Assembly: GCF_003574625.1 (NCBI RefSeq)
Contig: NZ_QNUJ01000002.1
Span: forward strand, 372,001 to 436,000
Direction of reading: 5' to 3'
DNA from: Shinella zoogloeoides
Lineage (GTDB): Bacteria; Pseudomonadota; Alphaproteobacteria; Rhizobiales; Rhizobiaceae
Length of the DNA stretch: 64,000 nt
In this document: positions 8,217 to 16,626 of the stretch, piece after piece
Layout of the letters: each line of letters begins with the position of its first letter
Position numbering within the stretch: the stretch's first letter is position 1
The notes under the pieces: generated by a model
Databases searched by the model: none
What the model was told of the DNA's origin: nothing
Seen by the model: only the letters and a program-made list of their open reading frames with translations
Position numbers and translations under genes: made by a program

Positions 8217-9239
8217 TCACCATTTCGGCTGCGGGCGCGCGCCGCCCTGCGCGGCGAGCGCCCGCAGGATCTTTTCCGGCGTGATCGGAAGATCGTCGAT
8301 GCGCACGCCGACGGCGTTGAAGACGGCGTTGGTGACGGCCGGAAGCACGGGATTGGCGCACATTTCCCCCGGCCCCTTGCCGCCGAACGGGCCATCGGGC
8401 GCCGGCCGCTCCAGCACGGATATGTGGTGCGGCGCGATATCGCCGGGGCCGGGCATGACATAGTCGTTGAAGTCCACCGGGCCATGGCTGCGGTCGGGAT
8501 AATAGGGCTCCGTGGTCTCCCAGAGCGTGTGGCTCATGCCCATCCAGGCGCCACCGACGAGCTGCTGCTCCACCAGCCGTGGATTGAGCGCCCGGCCGAC
8601 CTCGTAGCAACTGTTCATCTCGACGACATTCACCTCGCCCGTCTCGTCGTCGACATCGATATCGACGATCATCGCGGCATGGGCAAAGCAGGTGACCGGC
8701 GTCATCTCGCCGGTTTCCGGATCGACATCCGACAGCGGCACAAGGAAGATGCCGCGGCCGGACACGGTCTTGCCCTGCTTGAACTGGGCAGCATTGCAGG
8801 CGGCCGCCGTGGTGATCGACTTCGACGGGGCACCCTTCACATGAATGTTCCCCTTGCCGTCGGTCACGAGATCCTCGGCATTGACCTCCAGCTCCTCGGC
8901 CGCCGCCTCCATCATCACGGCGCGCGCCTCGGTGGCCGCAGCGATCACCGCATTGCCGACGCGGTGCGTGCCGCGCGAGGCGAAAGATCCCATGCAGTGC
9001 GGGCCGGTATCGGAATCGGCCGTATCGACATAGACGTCCTCCACGGGAATACCGAGCGTTTCGGCGGCGATCTGGCGCGTCACCGACTTCATGCCCTGCC
9101 CGAGATCGATGGAGGAGAGCGCGACCATGAATTTTCCGTCCGGGTTGGAATGGACGAGCGCCTGCGACGGGTCGCCGCCGAGATTCATGCCGATCGGGTA
9201 ATTGATGGCGGCAAAGCCGCGTCCGCGATGGATCGTCAT
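8217..9239 (-). CDS. Molybdenum hydroxylase (xanthine dehydrogenase family) large subunit, C-terminal half
   Basis: This 340-residue protein corresponds to the second half of a normal XDH/CoxL-type molybdopterin subunit. It contains IDLGQGMKSV (usual GQG loop, 44-53), the GSFASRGTHRVGNAV stretch, and near the end GGKGPGEMCANP, whose E292 is the conserved base that activates the water ligand of molybdenum. The ATG at 9239 lies one base after the stop of the gene encoding the first half, and MTIHRGRGF is in the same place as the domain break of intact subunits. With that partner it would form one catalytic subunit. The two-gene arrangement recalls nicotinate dehydrogenase of Eubacterium barkeri. 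Frame and length leave no sign of a simple sequencing error. Confidence 0.9.
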   Translation of the reverse strand: MTIHRGRGFAAINYPIGMNLGGDPSQALVHSNPDGKFMVALSSIDLGQGMKSVTRQIAAETLGIPVEDVYVDTADSDTGPHCMGSFASRGTHRVGNAVIAAATEARAVMMEAAAEELEVNAEDLVTDGKGNIHVKGAPSKSITTAAACNAAQFKQGKTVSGRGIFLVPLSDVDPETGEMTPVTCFAHAAMIVDIDVDDETGEVNVVEMNSCYEVGRALNPRLVEQQLVGGAWMGMSHTLWETTEPYYPDRSHGPVDFNDYVMPGPGDIAPHHISVLERPAPDGPFGGKGPGEMCANPVLPAVTNAVFNAVGVRIDDLPITPEKILRALAAQGGARPQPKW

Positions 9240-9240
9240 G

Positions 9241-10878
9241 TCAGCGCCTCCTGAGGCCGGAAATGGACGAGAAGCGGTTGCCGGCCGGCCGGGGCGTCGT
9301 TGGCGACGGAGCAGCCGGCGGCGGGGCGGCCTGTGCCGGCTCGTAGGGCCGGACGGGCTGCGGCTCCGGGCTGTAGGACGGCGGCGTATAGGCTGGCGTG
9401 GGTGTGTAGCCCGGTGCCGGCGGCGGCTGGTAGCTGCCGAGGCCGGAGGCCGGCCTGGCAAGGCCGCGATTGTCGATGATCGTGTGCGGGATCGCTGCCC
9501 GCTCGCCGCCACCGCCCTTCAGCGAGGACATGGCGCGATATTCCGGGCCGATCGACCATTTCGCCTTTTCCGCCACGACCTGGCAGCATTCGACGAGGGC
9601 GGTGTTCTTGGCGAGCCGCCGGTGGGCCTTCATGTCCCCGTCGAGATAGGCGTTCTTCAGTCGCAGCTCGATCGGGTTCATCTTCACCCGGTGGGCGACT
9701 TTGTCCATGTGGGTCTCGATGGCGAAATCCACGCCCGTGATGCCGAAGCCGCGCATGGCGGTGGCCGGCGTGCGGTTGGTGAAGACGCAGTAGACATCCG
9801 CCGAGACATTCGGGATCGTATAGGGCCCCGGCAGGTGGCCGACGCTCTTGATGATCGCGTAGCTCGAAAGGCGCGTATAGGCGCCGCTGTCGAAATAGCC
9901 GGTGAACTTGCGGGCGACGATGCGGCCGTCGTTCATCACCCCGTCGGTGATGTACCAGCGCTCCGCCCCGCGCGGGGCACCGACCTGCATCTCCTCCTCG
10001 CGATTCCAGATGAACTTGACCGGCCGCCCCGTCAGCATGCAGCCGAGGATGGCCATCGGCTCATGGATGGAATCCACCTTGCCGCCGAAACCGCCGCCCA
10101 CGGTGCCGCCGATGAAATGCATGCGGTTTGACGAGAGCTTCAGGATCTTCGCCGCCGTGCCGAGCGAGAAGAACAGCGCCTGCGTCGAGGTATAGACGAC
10201 ATAGCGGTTGTTGGTCTCGGGCGCGGCGATGGCGCCGCAGGTCTCCGTCGGCGCCTGCTCGATGGGCGACATCTGGTAGCGGCCTTCGACGACATGGTCC
10301 GCCTGCCGGAGCGCGGCCTCCACGTCGCCGAAGCGCAGCTTCTGGTGATCGTATTTCTCGTGATAGGTGAAAGTATTGGTGGGATAGGTCGGATTGACCG
10401 AGGGGGCACCGGGTTTCAGCGCCTCCTCGACATCGAGCACATGGGGCAGCACGTCGTAGTCGACGCGGATTTTCGCGATGGCGTCATAGGCCTGCCGCTC
10501 GCTTTCCGCCACCACGGCGACGACCGGCTCGCCGACATAGGCGACCTTCTTGTCAGCCAGCATCGGCTCGTCGTCGAGGCCGAAGCCCATGAGGCTAAGC
10601 AGGGTGTTGAGGTTGTGCGGCACGTCCCGGGCGCGGATAATGCGCCTGACGCCCGGCATGCGTTCGGCCTCGGACGTGTCGACCGAGCGGATGCGCGCAT
10701 GATGGTGCGGCGAGCGCAGGCATTTCAGGTGCAGCAGCCCGTCGAACAGGTGATCGTCGAAGAACGGGGAGCGGCCGGTCACGTGGCCGAGCATGTCCTG
10801 GCGCTGCGTCGGCTTGCCGATCTCGTTGAGCGTATCGTCGCGCTCGTCGGCGAAATATTCCTTGCGAAATTCGATCAT
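9241..10878 (-). CDS. Molybdenum hydroxylase large subunit, N-terminal half with a proline-rich tail
   Basis: This 545-residue protein matches the first half of XDH-family molybdopterin subunits: an N-terminal a/b hammerhead (residues about 18-130, IGKPTQRQDMLGHVTG onward) and molybdopterin-binding domain 1 with GGTVGGGFGGK near 258-268 and the AMRGFG loop (FTNRTPATAMRGFG). It then departs from the family: residues 482-545 are a low-complexity tail rich in Pro, Tyr, Ala and Thr ending SGLRRR. The partner gene with the second half starts one base after the stop. It starts 10 bases after the 2Fe-2S gene. Substrate cannot be read from the sequence; aldehyde, nicotinate, purine and aromatic N-heterocycle oxidases all share this fold. 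Confidence 0.9.
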   Translation of the reverse strand: MIEFRKEYFADERDDTLNEIGKPTQRQDMLGHVTGRSPFFDDHLFDGLLHLKCLRSPHHHARIRSVDTSEAERMPGVRRIIRARDVPHNLNTLLSLMGFGLDDEPMLADKKVAYVGEPVVAVVAESERQAYDAIAKIRVDYDVLPHVLDVEEALKPGAPSVNPTYPTNTFTYHEKYDHQKLRFGDVEAALRQADHVVEGRYQMSPIEQAPTETCGAIAAPETNNRYVVYTSTQALFFSLGTAAKILKLSSNRMHFIGGTVGGGFGGKVDSIHEPMAILGCMLTGRPVKFIWNREEEMQVGAPRGAERWYITDGVMNDGRIVARKFTGYFDSGAYTRLSSYAIIKSVGHLPGPYTIPNVSADVYCVFTNRTPATAMRGFGITGVDFAIETHMDKVAHRVKMNPIELRLKNAYLDGDMKAHRRLAKNTALVECCQVVAEKAKWSIGPEYRAMSSLKGGGGERAAIPHTIIDNRGLARPASGLGSYQPPPAPGYTPTPAYTPPSYSPEPQPVRPYEPAQAAPPPAAPSPTTPRPAGNRFSSISGLRRR

Positions 10879-10888
10879 GGCCGGCCCC

Positions 10889-11374
10889 TCACGCGTAGCG
10901 CCGCCCGCCGCCGGATGCGGCGGCGGCCAGGATGGCCGCGATGATCGGCTCGTAGCCGGTGCAGCGGCAGATGTTTCCCGAGATAGCCTCGACGACCTCC
11001 TCCCGCGTGGGAGACGGATTGCGGTCGAGCAGCGCCTTGGCGGCCATCAGCATGCCGGGCGTGCAATAGCCGCACTGGGCGGCGAAGCCATCCATGAAGG
11101 CCTGTTGCAGCGGATGAAGCTGCGGCCCCATGGCAAGCCCCGCGGTCGTCTCGATCGCGCGGTTCTCGACGGTTTCGGCGAGCGTCAGACAGGAAAGGTG
11201 CGGCTCGCCGTCGATGAGCACCGTGCAGGTGCCGCAGGTGCCCTGCCCGCAGCCATATTTCGGCGACAGGTCGCCGACGCCGCGCCGCAGCGCCTCGAGC
11301 AGGTTCTGGCCCTCCTCGACGAAGATCGCCTTGCCGGAACCGTTGAGCTGGAACTGGAGGGGTTTCCTGGTCAT
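10889..11374 (-). CDS. Molybdenum hydroxylase 2Fe-2S subunit (CoxS-like)
   Basis: This 161-residue protein has all eight cysteines of the family. The plant-ferredoxin-type cluster is held by C42, C47, C50 and C62 (GCGQGTCGTC and SC), and the second, helical-domain cluster by C101, C104, C136 and C138 (CGYC and CRC). It passes electrons from the molybdenum centre to the FAD subunit. The ATG at 11374 sits 3 bases after the stop of the FAD gene and is preceded by an AGAGGAGGTAAG site. No TAT signal is present, so the enzyme is cytoplasmic. Confidence 0.96.
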   Translation of the reverse strand: MTRKPLQFQLNGSGKAIFVEEGQNLLEALRRGVGDLSPKYGCGQGTCGTCTVLIDGEPHLSCLTLAETVENRAIETTAGLAMGPQLHPLQQAFMDGFAAQCGYCTPGMLMAAKALLDRNPSPTREEVVEAISGNICRCTGYEPIIAAILAAAASGGGRRYA

Positions 11375-11377
11375 GAC

Positions 11378-12190
11378 TTACCTCCTCTGGTCGAGCAGAA
11401 GCCGCTTCAGATGAACCGGCGTCACCTGGCGGCGGTACCATTCCGAGGCGAGCGCATCGGTCTGCGGATTGATGCCGTCGGTGGCGGCGGAAAGGGCAGG
11501 CGCGATGCCCTGCTCGTCGAGCGTACGGCCTTCGAGCGCCTGCTCGACGGCCAGCGCCCGCACCGGGTGGCCGCCCATGGCGCCATAGGCGACGCGCGCG
11601 CCGGAAACCCGCCCGCCATTCGTCGGAAGCAGCGCGGCGATGGACAGGACCGCGACACCCTTCGGCTTCACGCGGCTCACCTTGACGAAGCGGAAAGCGC
11701 GCGAATCGCGCGGGCGCGGCACGATCACCGAGAGGACGAGGCGGCGCGGCTCGCGGTCGCGCGCATCGAGGAAATCGCCCATCGGCACGGGCGTGCCGCC
11801 CACCGGCACCACCTTGGCGTCGAGCGCCAGCAGCGCGGCGGCGAAGTCACCATAGGGGGAGGCGGCAAAGAGATTGCCGCCGACCGTCGCGACGGTACGA
11901 ATGGCCGGCCCGCCAATGACCTTCGCGACGGGCGCGAGGAAGGCCGCGTCGCGGCTGGCGATGATCTGGCTCATCGTCACGCCGGCGCCGATCACCACGC
12001 TGTCGCCCTGCAGCTGGATCTGCCTGAGGCGCGGATCGGTGGCGCGCACGATCGTATCGAAGGCCTGGTCGCCGGCATTGACCGCCCGCATGACGAGCGT
12101 GCCGCCGCCGAAATAGCGCGCCGTCCGGCTGGCGGCGAGCGCGCGCTCGGCCTCCTCGGCGCCCTGGAATGTCCTCACACTGACCGGCAT
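11378..12190 (-). CDS. Molybdenum hydroxylase FAD-binding subunit (CoxM-like)
   Basis: This protein of 270 residues has the FAD-binding motifs of the family: FGGGTLVMRAV near the N-terminus (usual AGGTDL loop), the central TVGGNLFAASPYGDF motif and the C-terminal CO_deh_flav domain. It accepts electrons from the 2Fe-2S subunit and passes them to NAD or another acceptor. The ATG at 12190 follows GGGAGGAGCGGACAG, which is a better start than the in-frame ATG farther upstream inside the preceding gene. The order FAD, 2Fe-2S, large subunit is the same as in coxMSL. It starts 16 bases after the SRPBCC gene. Confidence 0.93.
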   Translation of the reverse strand: MPVSVRTFQGAEEAERALAASRTARYFGGGTLVMRAVNAGDQAFDTIVRATDPRLRQIQLQGDSVVIGAGVTMSQIIASRDAAFLAPVAKVIGGPAIRTVATVGGNLFAASPYGDFAAALLALDAKVVPVGGTPVPMGDFLDARDREPRRLVLSVIVPRPRDSRAFRFVKVSRVKPKGVAVLSIAALLPTNGGRVSGARVAYGAMGGHPVRALAVEQALEGRTLDEQGIAPALSAATDGINPQTDALASEWYRRQVTPVHLKRLLLDQRR

Positions 12191-12206
12191 CTGTCCGCTC
12201 CTCCCG

Positions 12207-12665
12207 TCATGCATCCGCCGCGCGGGCGGCGAGGCCCATGTGCCGGCGCACCGCTGCGAAACCCGTTTCGTAAATGCCTTCGCCGACCATCGCGGCAAGC
12301 GCTGCCTCCTCGCCCACCGGCGTGTCGAAGCGCGATTGCCATTCCCAGAAGGTCAGGTCGCCATCCGTCACCGGCGTCAGCCGCACATGGGCGACGTAGT
12401 TGAGCAGCGGCACCGGCGTATCCAGCAGGCAATAGCTGAAGGCCATGTCCATGTCGGAGAGCGTCAGGAGCTGTTCACGCAGCTCGGAACCGTCCGCCAG
12501 ATGGAAGCGGCGGACGCAGCCGACACGGTCGAACGGCTGCCCACGCTCGATCTGGCTGTCGGCGACGGCCGGGTGCCAGCGGTCATGGCCGTTGAAATCG
12601 CGCAGGATCTCCCAGACCGCCTCGACGGGCGCCTCCAGAACGGTGCTCTTGACGATCTTCACCAT
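12207..12665 (-). CDS. SRPBCC-superfamily protein (polyketide cyclase/START-like), copy 2
   Basis: The 152-residue protein has the SRPBCC pattern: an N-terminal strand (VKSTVLEAPVEAVWEILRDF), the RWHPAV loop, a long curved sheet and a C-terminal helix. It is paralogous to the neighbouring gene product (shared features: FNG-x2-RWHP, DRVGCVR/DRIGCVR, LTPVTDGD/ERTF). SRPBCC proteins bind hydrophobic small molecules. In the cox operon a member of this superfamily, CoxG, anchors CO dehydrogenase to the membrane, which makes a carrier or anchor role near this hydroxylase attractive. The gene is 3 bases after its paralogue and upstream of the FAD subunit. No catalytic residues can be named. Confidence 0.85.
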   Translation of the reverse strand: MVKIVKSTVLEAPVEAVWEILRDFNGHDRWHPAVADSQIERGQPFDRVGCVRRFHLADGSELREQLLTLSDMDMAFSYCLLDTPVPLLNYVAHVRLTPVTDGDLTFWEWQSRFDTPVGEEAALAAMVGEGIYETGFAAVRRHMGLAARAADA

Positions 12666-12668
12666 CGC

Positions 12669-13109
12669 TCAGCGGCTCCCGAAATGACGCTTCAGCGCAT
12701 CGAAGCCGCCCTGAAAGACATTGGTGCCGATGCCGTTGACGAGGTCTTCCGCCACCTCCGGCTCACAGTCGAATTCGGCGGTCCATTCGGCGAATGTCCG
12801 CTCGCCGTCCGTCACCGGCGTCAGCCGGAGATTGGCGACATAGTTCGTCAGCGGCATCGGGCTTTCGAGGATCGCGTAGGTGCAGAACATGTCGTAGTCG
12901 GAAAGCCCGAGCAGCTTCTCGCGGATGCGGTCGCCGTTCTGCAGATGAAAGTCGCGCACGCAGCCGATCCTGTCGGAAGGCTCACCGTTCTCGATGCGGC
13001 TGTCGCGGATGCGCGGGTGCCAGCGCGGCAGGCCGTTGAAGTCGCGCACACGCTCCCAGACCTTGGCGGCCGGGGCGTCGATGACGCTGGAAACGAACAC
13101 TCTTGCCAT
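12669..13109 (-). CDS. SRPBCC-superfamily protein (polyketide cyclase/START-like), copy 1
   Basis: This 146-residue protein is the paralogue of the next gene in the operon and shows the same domain from end to end. The pair probably arose by tandem duplication and then diverged to clearly under full identity, which suggests two ligands or a heterodimer. It follows the flotillin gene after 12 bases, so it is part of the same transcript. There is no signal peptide. A hydrophobic-ligand-binding or enzyme-anchoring function is inferred from the superfamily and the location only. Confidence 0.85.
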   Translation of the reverse strand: MARVFVSSVIDAPAAKVWERVRDFNGLPRWHPRIRDSRIENGEPSDRIGCVRDFHLQNGDRIREKLLGLSDYDMFCTYAILESPMPLTNYVANLRLTPVTDGERTFAEWTAEFDCEPEVAEDLVNGIGTNVFQGGFDALKRHFGSR

Positions 13110-13121
13110 GTCGGGCGCCCC

Positions 13122-15752
13122 TTACTTCTTGCCGTCGGAGGCCGGGCCGGCCGGCTTGCCGCCGCCCGCCTTGGGCGCCGTATCCTTGGCGATGCGCTGC
13201 ATATCGGAGGCCTCGCGGATGAGCCCGCCCATCTTGGCGAGCGAGCCGCCCTCGATGCCGATGTCGGAGAGGAGATTGTCGATCAGCGGTGCCTGCACGC
13301 GGTAGCGCAGCGCCGACTCGATCACCTCGTCGGTGGGGCTGCGCAGCGTGCCGGCATCGCCGTTCGCCCCGCCCATGCCGCCGAGCGACATGATGCGGAT
13401 GTCGTTGATCTTCTCCAGCGGCTTGACGGAGGCCGCCACGATGCCCTCGGCATGTTCCAGCAGCTTCTGCCGGAAGATCGAGTAGCGGGCCTCGTCGGAG
13501 AGCACGTTCTCCGCCTCGTTGAGCAGCTTCTGCGCTTCGGCCTCGACGGCGCGGCGCACCTTTTCGGCCTCGGCGGCGATGCGCTTCTCCTGCGCCAGCT
13601 TCTCGGCCATGACGAGGTCGACATTCTTGCGGCGCTTGGCCTCTTCGGTCTCGCGGGTGGTGCGGATCTGCTCCTCCGCCTCAGCGGCGCGGGCACGGGC
13701 AAGGTCTGCTTCCGCGCGGGCGGCGGATTCGTCGAGCGACTTCTTGTAGATCGCGATGGCCTTTTCCATCAGGGCGTTCTCGATCTCGCGCTCGCGCTCG
13801 ACCTCCAGCTTGCGGCGATCGCGCTCCTGGCCGATGCGGGCCTCGTCGAGGCCGCGCTCGGAGGCGATGCGGCTGCGCTCGACCTCTTCGCGCGACGCGA
13901 TCTCCGCCTCCTGCAGGGCCTGCGTGCGGGCGATTTCCAGCTGTTCTATGGCACGGCGGCGCTCGAGACGGGCCGCTTCGACGGCCCGGTCGCGGGCGAT
14001 CTCGGCGGTCTCGACCTCCAGCTTGGCGCTGATCTCGGCCTGACGGACCCTGGCGTCGGCATCGGCGCGCTCGGACTTGCGCACGGCGAGCTTAATGACA
14101 CGGGTCTCCTCCGCCTCCTCGATCTCGCGCTTGCGCACGATATCGGAGACTTCGCGGGCGGCGGCCGAAGCGATGCGCTCCTTCTCCAGCGCCAGTTCCG
14201 TCACGATCCGCTCGCGCTCGATGGCCTCGCGGCGCTTGATCTCGGCCTCTTCCAGCGCCTTGTCGCGCTCGATCTGGCGGTTGCGCACGTCCTGGTCGGA
14301 CGCGATGCGCCCGGCCTCCAGCCGCGCCTGCTGCTCGATGCGGGCCTTCTCGACCTCTTCGTTCGCGACGATCTCGGCGGCAGACACCGTCCTGGTGCGC
14401 AGGATTTCCCGCTGGCGGACATCCTCGTCGGAGGCGATGCGCTCGCTGGCGATCTGCTTTTCCTGTGCGATACGGGCGGCTTCCGTCGCCTGGGCGGCGG
14501 CGATCTCCGCCTCCTCGATGGCGCGCTGGCTGGAAATCTCCTGCGCCTTGGTCTCCTCGTCCTTGCGGATGCGGGCCTCGGCGACCTTGCGCTCCTGCTC
14601 GATGCGGGCTCGCTCGGTCGCTTCGCGCGCGGCGATCTCGGCGCGCTGGATGGCGGCCTGCCGCTCGATTTCCCGCGCCTGCGTGTCGCCCTCGTTGGCG
14701 ATGCGCGCCTCGGCGACGGAGCGCTCCTGAAGGATACGCGCCTTCTCGATTTCCTCGCGCAGCACGATCTCCGCCGTCTCGACACTGCGCTGGCGCTCGA
14801 TCTCGCGCTGGCGGATTTCGCGCTCGGCGGCGATGCGCGCCTCGGCGATGGAATGCTCATTGGCGATGCGGTTCTTCTCGATGGCCTCGCGGGCCTGAAT
14901 CTGGGCGCTCTCGGCCTCCGTCTCACGCTCGGCGCGCTCGCGGGTGAGCTGCGCGCGCTGCTGGGCGCGGCGGAACTCGACGTCGCGCTCCTGCTCCAGC
15001 CGGGCCTCCTCGCTCGCCCGTTCGATCTCCAGCGACTGCTTCTCGGCTTCCAGGTTGCGGGCCCGAATCTGGATGATCGAATCCTGCTCGATATCGTTGC
15101 GCAGCTTGCGACGCGTCTCGATGACCTGGATGAGCGAGGTGAGACCCTCTGCATCGAAGCGGTTGGACGGGTTGAAATATTGCAGCTCCGTCTGGTCAAT
15201 ATCCTTGATGGCGACGGATTCGAGCTCGAGGCCGTTCTTGGAAAGCCCCTCCTGCGCCAGCTCGTTCACGCGGCGCACGAATTCGGCGCGCTGCTCGTGG
15301 ATCTCGTCCATCGCCATCTCGGCCGAGACGGCGCGAAGGGCGGATTCGAACTTGCCCGAGAGGAGCGAATGCAGGTTCTCCGCTTCCAGCGTGCGGCGGC
15401 CGAGCGTCGAGGCCGCGATCGACACGGCGTCCCTGGAGGGCCGGACGCGGACATAGAATTCCGCCTCCACATCGACCCGCATCCGATCCTTGGTGATCAG
15501 CGCGCTGTCCCTGTTGCGGGCGATCTCCAGCGGCAGCGTGTTCATGTTGACCGGCGTGATGTCGTGGATGATCGGCCAGACGAAAGCGCCGCCGTCGATC
15601 ACCACCTTCTCGCCGAGAAAACCCGTCCTGACGAAGGCGATTTCCTTGGTGGAGCGGCGGTAGAGCCAGTTCATCACCACATAGACGATGGCGATGACGA
15701 TGACCGCCAGAATGAGCCAAAGGATGAGCTGGCCGATCATTTGCCCAGTCAT
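13122..15752 (-). CDS. Flotillin/SPFH-family membrane protein with a very long hendecad coiled coil (YqiK type)
   Basis: The protein has 876 residues, against roughly 450-700 for usual flotillins. Residues 7-30 are one hydrophobic transmembrane segment. A band-7/SPFH domain covers about 32-215. From about 283 to 700 follows an alanine/arginine/glutamate-rich helix whose hydrophobic positions repeat every 11 residues. Inside it, residues 317-492 are four tandem 44-residue units, each four hendecads, starting with E-I and rich in AEARIA. A glycine-rich C-terminal tail ends in KPAGPASDGKK. Flotillins form oligomeric scaffolds in membrane microdomains. Embedded between transporter genes and hydroxylase genes, it could organise the two at the membrane, which is inference. 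ATG at 15752 is preceded by GGGAGGACAGTC. Confidence 0.92.
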   Translation of the reverse strand: MTGQMIGQLILWLILAVIVIAIVYVVMNWLYRRSTKEIAFVRTGFLGEKVVIDGGAFVWPIIHDITPVNMNTLPLEIARNRDSALITKDRMRVDVEAEFYVRVRPSRDAVSIAASTLGRRTLEAENLHSLLSGKFESALRAVSAEMAMDEIHEQRAEFVRRVNELAQEGLSKNGLELESVAIKDIDQTELQYFNPSNRFDAEGLTSLIQVIETRRKLRNDIEQDSIIQIRARNLEAEKQSLEIERASEEARLEQERDVEFRRAQQRAQLTRERAERETEAESAQIQAREAIEKNRIANEHSIAEARIAAEREIRQREIERQRSVETAEIVLREEIEKARILQERSVAEARIANEGDTQAREIERQAAIQRAEIAAREATERARIEQERKVAEARIRKDEETKAQEISSQRAIEEAEIAAAQATEAARIAQEKQIASERIASDEDVRQREILRTRTVSAAEIVANEEVEKARIEQQARLEAGRIASDQDVRNRQIERDKALEEAEIKRREAIERERIVTELALEKERIASAAAREVSDIVRKREIEEAEETRVIKLAVRKSERADADARVRQAEISAKLEVETAEIARDRAVEAARLERRRAIEQLEIARTQALQEAEIASREEVERSRIASERGLDEARIGQERDRRKLEVEREREIENALMEKAIAIYKKSLDESAARAEADLARARAAEAEEQIRTTRETEEAKRRKNVDLVMAEKLAQEKRIAAEAEKVRRAVEAEAQKLLNEAENVLSDEARYSIFRQKLLEHAEGIVAASVKPLEKINDIRIMSLGGMGGANGDAGTLRSPTDEVIESALRYRVQAPLIDNLLSDIGIEGGSLAKMGGLIREASDMQRIAKDTAPKAGGGKPAGPASDGKK
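13901..14804 (-). repeat. Tandem 44-residue (four-hendecad) repeats within the flotillin gene
   Basis: In the protein, units starting at residues 317, 361, 405 and 449 are aligned without gaps. Each unit reads as four 11-residue blocks with Ile/Val at position 2 or 8 and Ala at position 11, for example EIERQRSVETA, EIVLREEIEKA, RILQERSVAEA. A fifth, decayed unit follows from residue 493, after which single hendecads continue. In DNA this corresponds to a 132-bp period from about 14804 downward. Hendecad packing predicts a right-handed rather than left-handed coiled coil. Confidence 0.75.
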
Positions 15753-15789
15753 GACTGTCCTCCCATGAAACGCAGCGCCGAAACCATGC

Positions 15790-16626
15790 TCAGCATCCCC
15801 TTATCTTCTTGAATGCGCGGGTCTGTTCGGTAAGCGCCACCTCGACCGGCAGCCGCTCCATGGAGGAGGCGCCGTAGAAGCCGTGGCAATTGTCCGTGTT
15901 CTTCAGGATGAATTCGGCGTCCTCGGGCGTTGCCACCGGCCCGCCATGGACGAGGATCATCACGTCGCTGTTGACCTTCAATGCCGCCTCGGCCCAGCGG
16001 TTGACCAGGGCCGGACATTCGGAAAGCCTGAGCGCCGTCTCCGCGCCGATGGAGCCGCCCGTCGTCAGCCCCATATGGCAGACGACGATGTCGGCCCCCG
16101 CCGCCGCCATGGCTGCCGCCTCGTCCTCGTTGAAGACATAGGGCGTCGTCAGCATGTCGAGCCCGCGGGCCTTGGCGATCATGTCGACCTCCAGCCCGTA
16201 GGACATGCCCGTTTCTTCCAGATTGGCGCGGAAGGTACCGTCGATCAGCCCGACCGTCGGAAAGTTCTGCACGCCGGAAAAGCCGATGCGTTTCAGCTCC
16301 GGCAGGAAGACGTCCATCAGTCGGAACGGATCCGTGCCATTGACGCCGGCAAGGACGGGCGTGTGGCTCACCACCGGCAGGACTTCGGAGGCCATGTCCA
16401 TAACGATGCCGTTGGCGTCGCCATAGGCGAGAAGCCCGGCGAGCGAACCGCGGCCGGCCATGCGGTAGCGGCCGGAATTGTAGATGACGATGAGGTCGAT
16501 GCCGCCGGCCTCCTCGCATTTCGCCGAAAGGCCGGTGCCCGCGCCGCCGCCGATGATCGGCTCGCCCCGGTCGATCATGCCGCGGAACTTCTCAAGGATG
16601 GCGCTGCGCGCGATGGCCATGGTCAT
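15790..16626 (-). CDS. TIM-barrel protein of the phosphoenolpyruvate-hydrolase family (Tm-1 C-terminal-like)
   Basis: The 278-residue protein belongs to the TIM-barrel family known in Pfam as TIM-br_sig_trns and annotated as phosphoenolpyruvate hydrolase family. Recognisable parts are [19 protein letters not shown] (residues about 26-44), [18 protein letters not shown], the [12 protein letters not shown] segment, CHMGLTTGG and [11 protein letters not shown]. The same domain is the C-terminal part of the plant Tm-1 antiviral protein. The start overlaps the stop of the upstream LivF-UPF0261 gene by four bases (ATGA), and UPF0261 is the N-terminal part of plant Tm-1. The reaction in bacteria is not established. 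The flotillin gene follows after 37 bases. Confidence 0.88.
   Translation of the reverse strand: MTMAIARSAILEKFRGMIDRGEPIIGGGAGTGLSAKCEEAGGIDLIVIYNSGRYRMAGRGSLAGLLAYGDANGIVMDMASEVLPVVSHTPVLAGVNGTDPFRLMDVFLPELKRIGFSGVQNFPTVGLIDGTFRANLEETGMSYGLEVDMIAKARGLDMLTTPYVFNEDEAAAMAAAGADIVVCHMGLTTGGSIGAETALRLSECPALVNRWAEAALKVNSDVMILVHGGPVATPEDAEFILKNTDNCHGFYGASSMERLPVEVALTEQTRAFKKIRGC

Noticed and set aside
12240-15812. A 1190-codon open frame on the plus strand, antisense to the flotillin and SRPBCC genes
   Set aside because: It is an artefact of GC-rich third positions opposite the repeat-rich flotillin gene. It shows Leu/Asp/Gly/Arg-rich repetitive composition, no domain and no ribosome-binding site, while the minus-strand frame has clear SPFH and SRPBCC domains.
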